Below are positions 11,240-22,499 of a stretch of DNA of 64,000 bases, piece by piece. Every line of letters starts with the position of its first letter. The first letter of the stretch is position 1. Position numbers and translations under genes: made by a program. Source of the stretch: Gnetum montanum (Eukaryota > Streptophyta > Gnetopsida > Gnetales > Gnetaceae); NCBI GenBank assembly GCA_015680685.1, contig MNCI01004181.1, positions 132,483-196,482 of the forward strand, in the 5' to 3' direction. The notes beneath the pieces are model-generated. The model worked only from the letters and a program-made list of their open reading frames with translations. It had not been told where the DNA came from and did not search any database.

Positions 11240-12163
11240 ATAAGAGAAGACACTATTGGACTATCTAGTTTTAGATGAATTCAAAGATGTGTTTATTGAT
11301 GAGTTACCAGGAATGCCACCAAAAAGAAAGGTAGAGTTTGGAATTGAAATTCTTCCAAGGAGTGCTCTAGCCTCAAAGGCACCATATGGAATGTCACTAG
11401 TTGAGATGTATGAGTTAAAAACCCAACTTGAAGAACTATTAAAGAAGGGATTTATTAGGCCTAGTGTGTCACCATGGGGAGCACCAATTCTATTTGTCAA
11501 GAAGAAAGATGGAACCTTATGCCTATGCATTGGTTATCGACAGCTAAACAAGGTAACTATTAAGAATAAATATCCTCGTCCAAGGATTGATGACCTTTCT
11601 GATTAGCTCAAACAAGCAAAGGTATTTTCAAAATTGATTTAAAGTCAAGATATTACCAACTAAAAATCAAAGAAGAAGACATTTCAAAAATATCCTTTTG
11701 AACAAGATATGGAAATTATGAATTCACTGTTATGCCTTTTGATCTAACTAATGTTCTAGTTGCTTGTATGAATATGATAAATCAAATTTTTTAGCCATTT
11801 TTGGACCAGTTTGTATTAGTGTTCATAGATGATATTTTAATATATTCTAAGATAGTTGAGGAACATGAGCAACACCTAAGGACAATCCTTCAAACCCTTA
11901 GGATACATAAGTTCTATGCAAGTAAGAGAAAGTGTGCATTTTGCCCATCTGAAATAAGGTTTCTTCGTCATGTCTTGTTAGACAAAGGATTAGTCATTGA
12001 TCTAGATAACATTGATGCAATAATTAGTTGGCCTTGGCCTGAGAATGTTACAGGGGTTAGAAGTTTCTTGGGATTAGCAGGCTACTACCATAAGTTCGTA
12101 AAATATTTTTCAAAAATTTCAGCCTCTTTAACATCATTGCTAAAGAAGAGTAATCAATTCTAA
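11240..12163 (+). pseudogene. pol: Chromovirus reverse transcriptase
   Basis: Copies the RNA genome into DNA. The open segment at 11256-11606 includes [32 protein letters not shown] and the [21 protein letters not shown] block, all typical of Ty3/gypsy RT. The next ~190 bases are frame-broken. The catalytic motif VFIDDILIYSK is intact near 11820, followed by the thumb region (FLGLAGYYHKFVK near 12065). The chromovirus assignment rests on the integrase end downstream. Confidence 0.88.
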
Positions 12164-12640
12164 TGGTCAGAGAAATGTACTTTGGCTTTCCAAAAGCTGA
12201 AAGAATTATTAACATCAGCTCTTATATTAATAATGCCTTCAGAAAATGTTCAGTTTGATGTATATATAGATGCCTTGAGCAAGGGATTATGCTACGTTTT
12301 AATGCAGCAAAATTAGGTAGTTGCTTATGGGTTAAGATAATTAACACCTCATAAACACAATTACCTAGTGCATGATTTGGAAGTTGCAGCAATGGTACAT
12401 GCTTTGCAAATATGGAGACATTATTTGTATGGAAAGAAATTTAGAGTATGGTCAGATCATCAAAGTTTGAAATACATTTTCACCCAGCCTAATTTAAACA
12501 TGAGGCAAAGTCATTGGTTAGAAGTCTTGTGTGATTATGATTTTATCATGAGGGTAGAGGAAACAAGGTGGAAGATGCTCTTAGTTGAAGGAGGTATGTT
12601 AAGGAAACCTTTTAACTTCAGAGTACAATTGTTGATTTGA
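12164..12640 (+). pseudogene. pol: Chromovirus RNase H
   Basis: The domain begins around the YIDALSKGLCYVL-like block at about 12260, where the usual D-AS is altered, and continues with NYLVHDLEVAAMVHALQIWR (expected Tyr-Thr-His plus acidic helix) and VWSDHQSLKYIFTQ with its catalytic Asp. Stops lie near 12170, 12315 and 12340. It ends where integrase begins in another frame near 12637. Confidence 0.82.
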
Positions 12641-13600
12641 TTAGAAAGGGACTAAAAAATGATAAGTTCTTTGTTAAGAAAAATGAAAAGAAGAATCTAG
12701 GTCAACTGGAAAATGGATTTAAAATTACTATTAATGGTTTGCTACTTTTCGAAGATCATTTATATATTCCAGCCAATGCAGAACTTAGAAATTTGGTAAT
12801 GCAAAAACACCATAAAACAATTTATACAAGTCATCCAAGGGCAAGAAAAATGCTACATGGAATCAAAAAATAATATTGGTGGCTTGGAATGAAAAAAGAT
12901 GTTGTTGAGTTTGTGGCAAGGTGTTTAAAATGTTAGCAAGTTAAGGCTCAACATCAAGTATCAGCAAGGCTTTTACAACCACAAAATATTCCAAAATGGA
13001 AATGGGATGAAATTGGAATAGATTTTATTGTTGGGTTACGTAAAGTTCTTGGAGGATATGATTCCATAATGGTGGTAGTTGATAGGTTGACAAAGTCAAC
13101 ACACTTCATGAAAGCGAAATCAGATTACAATGCTAGAAAGACTGCAGAAATTTATATTCAAGAAATAGTTAGATTACATGACATACATAAGAAAATCATT
13201 TCAGACAAGGATCCAAAGTTTACATCTCATTTTTGGCAAGCTATTCAACAAGCTTTTGGAACAAACTAAATTTCAGCATAGCCTATCATCCACAAAATGA
13301 TGGTCAGACTAAAAGAACAAATTAGGTGGTAGAAGATCTTTTATGAACCAGTGTATTGGATCATCATAAAACTTGGGATAACGTATTGCCCTTGGTAGAA
13401 TTCACCTACAATAATAGCTACCAAAGCAGCATTGAAATGGCATATTATGAAGCCTTATATGGTAGAAAATGTAGATTTCCTAGCTCTTGGGATTAGCTTG
13501 AGGAAAAATTGATTTTTGGGCCTGAGATAATTTTGGATTTGCAAATAAAGGTAAATCAAATTAAAGAGAGACTAAATCAAGCATAAGATAGACAAAAGAA
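12620..13600 (+). pseudogene. pol: Chromovirus integrase, zinc domain and catalytic core
   Basis: The HHCC zinc region is readable: HKTIYTSHPRARKML, then WWLGMKKDVVEFVARCLKC. The core starts with WKWDEIGIDFIVGL (first Asp, about 13005) and continues with MVVVDRLTKSTHFM and ISDKDPKFTSHFWQ (second Asp). A stop after FGTN and a frame change break the segment where the catalytic Glu should lie (about 13270-13330). Confidence 0.85.
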
Positions 13601-14076
13601 TTACATAGATAATAGAAGGAGGAACCTAGAATTTTCTGTTGGAGATAAAGTATTCCTAAAAGTCCAACCCTTTAAAAATGTCATTAGAGGTGTTAAAAGA
13701 AACAAACTTAAACATAAATTTATTGGCCCTTTTGAAATCTTAAAGAAAATTGGTCCTGTTGCTTATAGAATAGCTTTACCTCCTAGCTTATCATCTTTAC
13801 ATAATGTTTTTCATGTTTCTATGTTAAGAAGGTATGTTTATGATTCTAAGCATTGTTTGCAATGGGAAAACCTTTAGGTTAGCCTAGATTATACCGTCCA
13901 AGTTCAACCAATCCAAATTTAAGACTAGAGGGTGCTCAATCTTAGGCACCATACACTGCACCAAGTTTAGCTAGATTGGAATGAGGATGGATCTAAAACC
14001 TCTTAGGAGATGGAGGATGTGGTTAGAGAGAGCTACCCTCACCTATTTAAATATTTCCAAGAGGAAATGTCTTAAG
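13600..14076 (+). pseudogene. pol: Integrase C-terminus with GPF/Y module and chromodomain-like end
   Basis: The block HKFIGPFEILKKIGPVAYRI is the GPF/Y module, followed by LPPSLSSLHNVFHVSMLRRY. After two stops comes a chromodomain-type segment: VLNLRHHTLHQVSLDWN, then EMEDVVRESYPHLF. The chromodomain tail targets integration to marked chromatin in this lineage. Its presence is the reason for the chromovirus call. Confidence 0.82.
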
Positions 14077-14086
14077 GGAAGGAGGA
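14074..14086 (+). promoter_or_regulatory. Polypurine tract of the chromovirus
   Basis: AAGGGAAGGAGGA lies directly before the TGTAA start of the 3' LTR. Confidence 0.8.
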
Positions 14087-14719
14087 TGTAATGAACCACT
14101 TCTCGAGTTTTTATGTTAACAATTGTAATAGTCTTTCTGTGTGTTTGTGTGCATGTTTTATTGACAACTTGTGTGTGTGCTTTGTTTGGACAATGGTGGA
14201 AATGGCTAATTGGAATAGTAATAAATTTGTTGACCAGACTTTTATATGTATTATGATTAAATGTTTAAATACTTTATGCATAAGAAATATGATTTAAAAT
14301 ACATGCTAGGAATGCTTTAAAATAATAATAATAATTAATATATGGGAAAATAAATATTTTTTGTTCTATTTCAATAGAGATGCTAAGAAACAAAAGAAAA
14401 ATAGATGAAAATACTCTAAGGCATGCCTCAAGTGCCAAAATAGGTATGTTGAGATGCAAAAGAATGCTCATATTGAGAAACTTGATCAGTGAATCAAGTT
14501 GAAGGAACTTGACCCATGAATCAAGGATATTATGTGGACATATTGTAGATTTATATTTTATTCTTACTATTTTATCTAAATGTGATGCATTGCTCTAGTA
14601 TAGGTACCCTCTCCATGGCTGTAGAAAGATCACGTGATGATCGTTTAAGGCTCGTAAGATGATGAAACAATTTACATTGCTAATGACCTAAAAAAAGGTG
14701 CCTTATTTAACTATATATC
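14087..14719 (+). repeat. 3' LTR of the chromovirus, left part
   Basis: Matches 9576-10280 and stops at ACTATATATC where the Tat-like insertion begins. The missing right part is found at 28173-28312, after a second copy of the 5 bases atatc. Confidence 0.88.
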
Positions 14720-14958
14720 TGTTGGTGACCATTTGGGATGCGATTGCCAATAAGTGCCTCAAACAAGATTTAGGTGTTCGCTAGTCCTTGGCAACACCAA
14801 GGCCCAGATGCCTCCAAAAAGACTGAGTAGTTAAACGTGAGTATGTGTTTGCTATTGTAAATGTTGAAATAGTTGGGTTGTGTATAAAACTGTGATTAGC
14901 TATCAAAAAAGAGATTCAACTAACTTTGTAAAATACTATGGGTTGTCAGAGATTCCTA
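14720..14958 (-). repeat. Left LTR segment of the Tat-like element (truncated)
   Basis: 239 bp starting TGTTGGTGACCATTTGGGAT, matching 26297-26534 through GGTTGTCAGAGATTCCTA. Homology stops there on both sides, so about 1.6 kb present in the right LTR is missing here. Confidence 0.85.
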
Positions 14959-15916
14959 TTTTGTTTGATCGCTTAGTCTATATGATCCTTATAATACCTA
15001 CTTGTAACAAATAAAATTTTGCAAAAACCATTTGAGCACAACTCTACCAATCTACTCCTAATTTCCCCACAGAGAGAAAGTTCCATAAGAAAACTAGAAA
15101 TAGAGCAAGATTTAATGGAAAGAGAAAGAAAAAAAAATTTGTGTAAAAATCTTGAATATTTAAGCAAGGTAAATTGATACGAGAAAACACTTCACAATAA
15201 AGTTATTCTTGATTCAATATCTATGAATTGTTCAAACTATATAGGCTCAAACAAGCAATTTTTTAAAGACAATCCTACTACACTACCAAGAATTACTACG
15301 TAAACTACTACATATGAGTCTCTATTTGGGTTATATAATAGTTTTCAATGATTGCATATACTAGAACTTTCAAAGATTTGACAATTTCTAATTGATATAC
15401 CAAGGGAATATACTTTAAAAAAGCTATTTCAATCTTATCAAAATACGAAAGATTTTTTAAAACCCTCTAGACTATTGAATTGCTCAACTGGCTTGTCTAT
15501 AGCAGAGGCTTTGTTACAACAATTCTAATAGCAGCCTTAAACATTGCATAATAATAAACTTTTCTATTAAATTACTCTTGAGGCTTTCCAACATGAGCTC
15601 TTCTATGGAAAATCTTAATAGGAGTCTACTAGCATGCAACAAAGAACTATAAAAGCAATCTAAAAATGCAAAATTTAAATGCCAAGTATGATACTACCTA
15701 AATCACTAGTTAAGCAGCAAAAAAAAAATAGGAAAGAATGAACTCACAGGACTAAAACAAAGTGGCCGAAATGATGTCTTTAGCAAACCATCTTACAAGT
15801 AATCTTTGAATTTCCTCTTCTCCAAAGATACCAATACTTTAGGTAGGCCAAAACGACTTAAGATTTAATCTTCCAAAAACTTGATTACATCTAATGCTAA
15901 ACTTCTTCTTAAAGAT
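14959..15916 (-). other. Non-coding stretch, probably 3' part of the Tat-like element
   Basis: AT-rich, no ORF or domain recognised on either strand. From its position between the truncated LTR and the nested element it should be LTR remainder or 3' UTR of the Tat-like element, but it matches neither 26535-28167 nor anything else here. Confidence 0.4.
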
Positions 15917-16744
15917 TGATGGGACACAATATCGCATGAGCCGCGATATCACATCCCATGCGATATCGCGTCATCCCCGACGATATCGCGTATGCGATAT
16001 CACGGTCTGTCGTCATATTTATAAATAAGAGGCGACACTCCCCTCATTTATCATCATAGGAATAAAGTAGTGAAGCTCTGGAAAATTGATCACCCCAGAG
16101 ATAGAATAATTTCCATGTGCTCGTAGTAGGAGTCTTAAAGTGAACGGATCTCTATTCGAGCGAATTTTACCTGAGCACATATTTGCGTGCGGCAATAAGA
16201 CGAACTTTCTGATAAACCTTGCAGCATGTGGACTAAGCTAAATAGGATTTAATTAATATTGATTGTTTAATTGCTTTCCTAGATAATTAATCTCTCTTCA
16301 TCCTTATCTCCTAGTAATGCGGAATGAGTACGATTTAATCATGAGCATTTAAGTGTGACTACCTGGTAACCCAGTAGTGTACCTAGGATCTACACTTGGT
16401 GATCCCAGTGGCAGTCGTGCACGAAGTTCAGGATGTGTATGGATGATTAAGGACGGATGCTCATCGCACTTAGGCTAGATTAGATTTTCTTATCCTTTCC
16501 CTCTTAGTTTAGCTTAGTTAATATTATTTTTCCGTTGTCTCAAGAGTAACATTAGAATTAGGAACATATCATACACCTCACTCTGGACTAAACCATACGT
16601 GACAAATGATAAATACTAGTCCAGGTGGGAAGACAACGAATTGTGACCTAAGGATAACTGTCTAGGTGCCACAACTAGTCCATCTGCGGAGTTTGACCGG
16701 ATCGCGCATACATGCTCGTATTCATATGATTGAGCGTAGGGGTA
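15917..16744 (+). repeat. 5' LTR of the gag-only element
   Basis: It starts TGATGGGACACAATATCGC. U3 holds at least five GATATC-centred words (15930-16010). The TATA box is at 16020-16027. R-U5 carries the family markers (CTGGTAACCCAG at 16363; CATATGATTGAGCGTAGGGG at the end). The last bases and the PBS are lost at the n (16745). Confidence 0.85.
16020..16027 (+). promoter_or_regulatory. TATA box of the element C LTR
   Basis: TATAAATA just downstream of the GATATC array. The same spacing pattern is seen in other LTRs of the family. Confidence 0.7.
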
Positions 16745-16745
16745 N

Positions 16746-18864
16746 AAGTATTCAACCTTATGCAGGAGTTCCCTATGTTTACGAACATCCCAGCCATACT
16801 CAAGGATCCTTGTCATCCCACTTTGACACCTCTAGTAAGGATGAGACATCCCGTAGAACAAGGAGGCCCAAAAGGCCTAGGACCTTAATAATTGACAAGA
16901 ATTTGCTTGGGGATGATTGGAAGGCTTACAAAAGTCACAATGAGTTTTACAGTTCCTTCTCTTCCTCTACTTCTTCAATGTCAGATTGTGATATGGATGA
17001 CTATCTTTCAAGGGATCGGCGTAGAAATAAAAATTGAGCTCATAAAGGAAATCAAGAACGCCAACATAAATAAAGGAAACATCGTCCTAACACACGAATA
17101 CACAACTTACCTAGTGACGATGAACCCTTTCTGGCCACTAAGAGCCTAACGCAAATACAAAAGGCTATTCGAATCTCACATAGGCATCGTAAAGAGAGCC
17201 TTCTACCTAGGCTTGATTTAAATAACTTTCCTAAGTTTCTAGGAGGCTATGATTCAGATCCGCAACATCATCTACAAGCCTTCTACGATGCCTGTGCATG
17301 GAACAACATTGATAACATGTGGCAAAAACTTAAGCTCTTCCCTATGATACTCATTGGTCAAGCAAAAGTATGGTATAGATCGTTAAAACCGAATTCAATA
17401 CGATGTTGGCCAACAATGGTAGAAGCTTTTAATGAAAGATATCAAACCTATGCAAGAGTATCAGCCTTGAGGAAACAAATCCAAGAATGGAAACAAGCAC
17501 AACATGAACCCTTGGACATGGCCTTAGAAAGATATTACACACTGTTAAACAACTTTCCAGGCCATGAGTTCTCCGAAGAAAGGCTAATGAATCATATCAT
17601 TGATGGGCTACGTCATGAAACAAGAGAGACCTTAGGAATGTATGCCCAAGGTCAACTATATGAACTACGAACCCATCAATTACAAGAGCTTATTAAGCGG
17701 GTAGCAAAAGAAGAAGGAGAACTAGCCAAATGGGAGAATGTTAAAGGTTCTCAACAGGACCAAAATCCCAGCTTAACAAGGGTCCATAATCATAAAGAGG
17801 ATAAATCCACTCACTTCAAGGAGGTGGAATCATCTTTGCCAAATCAAGAAATAGGACGGGACACCACGCAACAATCGAAACAAAGGGTAGAAGATCATAA
17901 GAATAAGAACTCAACTGCCAATTTCACATATCAATGTAATGTCTGTTTGTACGATCACCCCAAGGGACAATGCCCAGTCTTATCACATTTACATGAGCAT
18001 TGGGGAGGAATGTTACATTCAGATTTCATACAGAAATATCTAGTTGAACCACCGTGGCAAAAACCTCAGTCATGGGGAAGGTCACTGCTAGCTGGACCGT
18101 ACCCTTCATATGTCCCAATGCCAAATGCTTATTATTATGTTCAACCCCCTGTTTCTCCATCAAGCTCATCATCCTCTACCTCACCTCCTCATTATCATTC
18201 TCCTGAGTACTATCCACCCATGGGGGCGCCAACAAGATCACCACCTCATGTGCCTTACACTTATTACGCTTATCCTCAACCTCATTCTCCTCAATACTAT
18301 CAACCACCTCCTACATCATAGCCGCATTATCATTCTCCTCCATACTATCATCCCATGTCCTCAACACAATCACCGTCTTTTGTACCTCACATTTCTCCTA
18401 ATTTTCAACATTCTCATCCTTTCCCTCCTTCTACATCGCCACCAATTGTTCTTGAAGTTTTTGCACCACAACACCAACCCACAAACGTTACTTGTGCTAC
18501 TACTCCCAACAGCAGTGGAGGTCCTTCACAACATCGAAAACATCCATTCTTTAGACACGGTCGTCGAAAGGGACACCGTAGTTCAGGAACCACTGCATCC
18601 ACCAACTCAGCACAAACCCAACACTATGGTGCATCTTCCTCTTCAAACCCAATGCCTCGTGTTACCTCATCAACACCACCACTTAACACTCCAACAACCA
18701 TACAGCCCAATGAATACAGCCATGGAGGGCAACATTCTGATCCTTGCATACCATCTACCGATCCCAATTATCCTGGTGGGTCAACTCATTATCCAGAAAC
18801 TACATCTTATAAATTGACCCACTATGATTACTATAATCAAGTGTGTGAACCCCAATGGGGTTAG
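16746..18864 (+). pseudogene. gag: Gag of the gag-only element, nearly intact
   Basis: The capsid/nucleocapsid polyprotein packages the element RNA. One frame runs about 700 codons with only three internal stops (17035, 17071, 18319) and ends at TAG 18862. After an acidic/basic N-terminus, the retrotransposon gag domain spans about 17210-17600 (FPKFLGGYDSDPQHHLQAFY, then GQAKVWYRSL, then LMNHIIDGLRHETRETLG). A helical linker follows. A zinc knuckle CNVCLYDHPKGQC (CX2CX3HX4C) lies at about 17935. The C-terminus (18090-18860) is Pro/Tyr/Ser-rich with repeated SPxYY words. The start is hidden by the n at 16745. The N-terminal DEHLRWWDMEG block of the gag-pol relatives is absent. Confidence 0.85.
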
Positions 18865-20284
18865 TATTAGTAGGTCCCAATATTTCCAATATGCGAGGAT
18901 CCTAATCTTCCATTTATTAATTCTAGTCATGCTCAACCATTTTGGTATGGGGGGTATCCTCCATTCTAATAACACGGAATTAATAAATATTTTTCTGATT
19001 CTTTAATTTTTCAACTTTTTGTTTTCTAGTTTTTCAATTTTTAATTTATTGTTTTATCTTTTTGTCTTTTAAGTTTTTGTTTTACAACATCGTTATACTT
19101 TTCCATTTGTGTGTGTGTGTGTGTGATCCACCCTTTAAGTTTTTCACCCAATAAGTGTTCGGAATGATGGTATGAATTGTTTCCATATTGATTGCTAATG
19201 TTTGATTTTTACCTTTAAGTCACAATCTTGATACTAAGGTATGTTTCTTTTGATATGTCCACTTCATCCATCCATCCATCAAGGTCTATGGTTCCTCTTG
19301 GCTTGGAAATGTATAGTCCCCTTTTTAAGAAAAAATTTAACGAATCGGTGACTGGGTACTTCTCAAACTAAGGAAAGACTCAAGGTTTGAAAAGGGTGTG
19401 ACTTCAAGGGAACTTGATGCATTTTTGTTGGCCATCCACTTGGGTGCTTGGATGTTTTCTTCTTGAGTTTTCTTATCATTCCGATGTTACCCATTCTTCG
19501 GAAGTTGAGACAATAAAAATAAGAAGCCTTTGCATGGTGTGGTCCCCACGCATAAAAATACAAAACACAAAAAAAATAAAAATAAAGTGAGGATTCAAAG
19601 CACACCCCTTAGACAAAATAACTTTGGGCTACAAGCACTGGTTATGGAACCAAAGTGTTCCTTCTAACTAAGGCCCTTCTTGCTTCCCATTCTCTCCTTT
19701 GTTTCGTCGGAATGGTGGTGGCTCTTGGAGATGCATTCTTGTTACTCCAGTGGATGGTTTAACCAAGTGTATTGATGTGAAGTCACTGGATGTGGTTGGT
19801 TTGAGGCCAGAGTTGGAATGAGATGTGCCAAGTCACATTAATCATGCACTACACAAGGGGCTGTATACCACCTTATTCTTGGGATTCCATTCCATCCTCT
19901 TTTCTCCACCCTTCTCTCCACTATTCACCTCATTACCGGTTGTATCATTAGTGTATATTTTTGTAAATACATTGTTTTCTTTTTGGTAAATTCTTATGGT
20001 TAAGACTTTAACTCTTTTTCCAAAGGACATTCCCAGAGCCTACGGACTCTTTGAATGTGGGATTGTTAGGGCACTAAGGGCATGAGCTTGCTTTGGGGAG
20101 GACCCACTAACATTCATATTTGGTGCATTAGTTAACTTCTTTTCCTTAAACATTTTGCAATTACTTTTTTTTTGTTGTTCATTTCCATCTTGACATCTCT
20201 TTTATCGATGTCCTAGTTGTCCCTTTTTATCTCTCTTCCTTACTCCTTTTCTTTCTCCATTCTCTCGCTACCGGAGGTTCGCGA
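18865..20284 (+). other. 3' UTR of the gag-only element
   Basis: Non-coding and homologous to the 3' UTRs of the pol-bearing relatives: one hairpin unit (19536-19606), then GGGCTACAAGCACTGGTTAT (19628), then CTAACTAAGGCCCTT. A (GT)n run sits at about 19109-19125. It follows gag directly, with no pol in between. Confidence 0.75.
19536..19606 (+). other. Conserved 3' UTR hairpin, element C copy
   Basis: The outer stem GGTGTG/CACACC is kept. The inner arms are GTCCCCAC and GTGAGGAT, giving 7 of 8 pairs. Several positions differ from the other elements on both sides of the stem (CAC/GTG in place of CAT/ATG, and C-G in place of T-A). Confidence 0.7.
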
Positions 20285-20299
20285 TTAGTCATGGGGGTA
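20285..20299 (+). promoter_or_regulatory. Polypurine tract of the gag-only element
   Basis: TTAGTCATGGGGGTA, identical to the tract at 3733-3747. The following sequence (CGGGGCCTGATTTTTCG) does not match the 5' LTR start, although a family-like TCATCATTTATATATTC comes about 80 bp later. The 3' LTR is therefore unclear before the N gap. Confidence 0.7.
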
Positions 20300-20526
20300 C
20301 GGGGCCTGATTTTTCGATTTTTCTCCTAAGCCCCAAATTTTTTCGTTTCTCTTCCTGACCCCTACACCTTTGGTAGTCATCATTTATATATTCCTAGATT
20401 CGTATCAGCCATACCACAACTCAGCTAATGGACTTACACTAAAGCAAGGTATAATCACATTGAAATTCATTTACCCTTGCTAATACAAAACTATGTTGTG
20501 TGTGCAGATGGTGATCATACAACAAT

Positions 20527-21419
20527 NNNNNNNNNNNNNNNNNNNNNNNNNNNNNNNNNNNNNNNNNNNNNNNNNNNNNNNNNNNNNNNNNNNNNNNNNN
20601 NNNNNNNNNNNNNNNNNNNNNNNNNNNNNNNNNNNNNNNNNNNNNNNNNNNNNNNNNNNNNNNNNNNNNNNNNNNNNNNNNNNNNNNNNNNNNNNNNNNN
20701 NNNNNNNNNNNNNNNNNNNNNNNNNNNNNNNNNNNNNNNNNNNNNNNNNNNNNNNNNNNNNNNNNNNNNNNNNNNNNNNNNNNNNNNNNNNNNNNNNNNN
20801 NNNNNNNNNNNNNNNNNNNNNNNNNNNNNNNNNNNNNNNNNNNNNNNNNNNNNNNNNNNNNNNNNNNNNNNNNNNNNNNNNNNNNNNNNNNNNNNNNNNN
20901 NNNNNNNNNNNNNNNNNNNNNNNNNNNNNNNNNNNNNNNNNNNNNNNNNNNNNNNNNNNNNNNNNNNNNNNNNNNNNNNNNNNNNNNNNNNNNNNNNNNN
21001 NNNNNNNNNNNNNNNNNNNNNNNNNNNNNNNNNNNNNNNNNNNNNNNNNNNNNNNNNNNNNNNNNNNNNNNNNNNNNNNNNNNNNNNNNNNNNNNNNNNN
21101 NNNNNNNNNNNNNNNNNNNNNNNNNNNNNNNNNNNNNNNNNNNNNNNNNNNNNNNNNNNNNNNNNNNNNNNNNNNNNNNNNNNNNNNNNNNNNNNNNNNN
21201 NNNNNNNNNNNNNNNNNNNNNNNNNNNNNNNNNNNNNNNNNNNNNNNNNNNNNNNNNNNNNNNNNNNNNNNNNNNNNNNNNNNNNNNNNNNNNNNNNNNN
21301 NNNNNNNNNNNNNNNNNNNNNNNNNNNNNNNNNNNNNNNNNNNNNNNNNNNNNNNNNNNNNNNNNNNNNNNNNNNNNNNNNNNNNNNNNNNNNNNNNNNN
21401 NNNNNNNNNNNNNNNNNNN
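20527..21419. other. Assembly gap, 893 N
   Basis: Unknown sequence. It should hold the rest of the element C 3' LTR and the integrase core of the Tat-like element. Long ORFs spanning it are artefacts of N codons. Confidence 0.95.
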
Positions 21420-21830
21420 GAAATCCAAACCCCATTGCTAAAATGGTCTATCCACAACTACTGGGTTTAAGGGGGCTCTAGCCTTTATGATCTTTGGCCC
21501 ATAGATTTGACATTTATAACATCTTTGTATTTTTAAAGCAATATCTTGATACGTACTAGGCCAATAATATCCATATCGAAGTATATGTTGCATAGTTTAT
21601 TTAGGGAATTCATAAAATAAATTAGTATGATCGTGGAATTGTTCTAAGATGAGACCAATTTGATCATTATGAATGCATTCCAACAAAACCCCTTTAAAAT
21701 CCTTTCTGTATAATATACCATATTTAACTACAAATTTATGTGTTTTCTTGAAGGAAGCTTTTTTTTGACTTGTTAAATTATTTAGAATTTCCCTTGTATT
21801 AAAAAATTTTAAAATTTCATCATACCAATT
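21420..21830 (-). pseudogene. pol: Tat-like integrase, N-terminal part
   Basis: The zinc-binding region is readable: KKTHKFVVKYGILYRKDFKG, then LILEQFHDH, then YYWPSTYQDIA and CYKCQIYG near 21510. The start of the catalytic core, QWGLDF with its first Asp, lies at the gap edge. The remainder is in the N run. The wording is that of dual-RNase-H gypsy elements, not of the Athila-like or chromovirus copies. Confidence 0.75.
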
Positions 21831-22350
21831 TCCCTCATGAGTATCAAGCACACATCATTTTCTCTAGTCACTAATTTGGCTAATCCCATTCCCTTAACTT
21901 TTTTACATATTTTTAATGAAAACCTGAAACGTTGAAGCTTTATAAGCCACTTTCCTCTTTTTAATCCAATTTCATTTTGTGCTAAGAATTGCTTGATTGC
22001 AGGCTCAATTAGCATAATATGAACTAATGAACTTTCTAGGTAATATTTAAAATACTGAAGTGCTTTAATGATCACGAATGCTTGCTTTTCCAAATCTGAA
22101 TAATTTAGTTCAGAACCTTTCAACTGGTACCCAAAAAATCCAATTGGTTCATCTTGACCTTCATTTTTTTTTGAGTTAAGATGACAGCAACAAAATCATT
22201 AGAAGCAAAATAATATAATCAAAAATATTCTTTTAATTTAGGTTTGATCAAATATAGAGCCTCTTGAATAGCCCTTTTAATTTCTGCTAAAGCTCTCTTC
22301 GATGGTAGTGTTTTCTTTACTTGAATGTCTTTCTTTAGCATCTATATCAA
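21809..22350 (-). pseudogene. pol: Tat-like RNase H (retroelement type)
   Basis: Contains ELNYSDLEKQAFVIIKALQY and continues to KVKGMGLAKLV at the end of the domain. The position of the usual T-D-H Asp reads LIEPAIKQF, so a canonical catalytic residue is absent. In dual-RNase-H elements this degenerate domain acts as a connection or tether. A stop and frame change separate it from RT. Confidence 0.7.
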
Positions 22351-22499
22351 AGGTTTAGTAATTTTGGTGAATCCAGGGATAAATCTCTTAACAAAATTTA
22401 TCTTTTTAAAGAAAGATCTAAGAGATTTTTTACTTGTAGGATGCTTAATATTCTGCATTGCTTGGATTTAAGAATTATTTATAGCAATTCCTTTTTGAC

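Larger units (their letters stand above)
15917..20526 (+). mobile_element. Gag-only, pol-less element of the Athila-like family (element C, TR-GAG type)
   Basis: 5' LTR 15917-16744, one nearly continuous gag frame to 18864, then directly the family-type 3' UTR with hairpin and PPT (20285-20299). No protease, RT, RNase H or integrase trace lies between gag and the 3' UTR, although gag itself is among the best preserved coding sequences in the window. That is the layout called TR-GAG (terminal-repeat retrotransposon with gag only), which depends on pol from relatives. Its 3' LTR runs into the N gap. The surrounding - strand element implies that it inserted there. Confidence 0.72.

Noticed and set aside
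18110-18817. 235-codon + ORF overlapping the gag C-terminus in another frame
   Set aside because: A frame-shifted shadow of the Pro/Tyr/Ser-rich gag tail. The composition (Leu/His/Ile) follows from CCT/CAT-rich codons and it has no start context or domain.
20439-21481. Long ORFs of 306-334 codons on both strands
   Set aside because: They consist almost entirely of N codons from the assembly gap.
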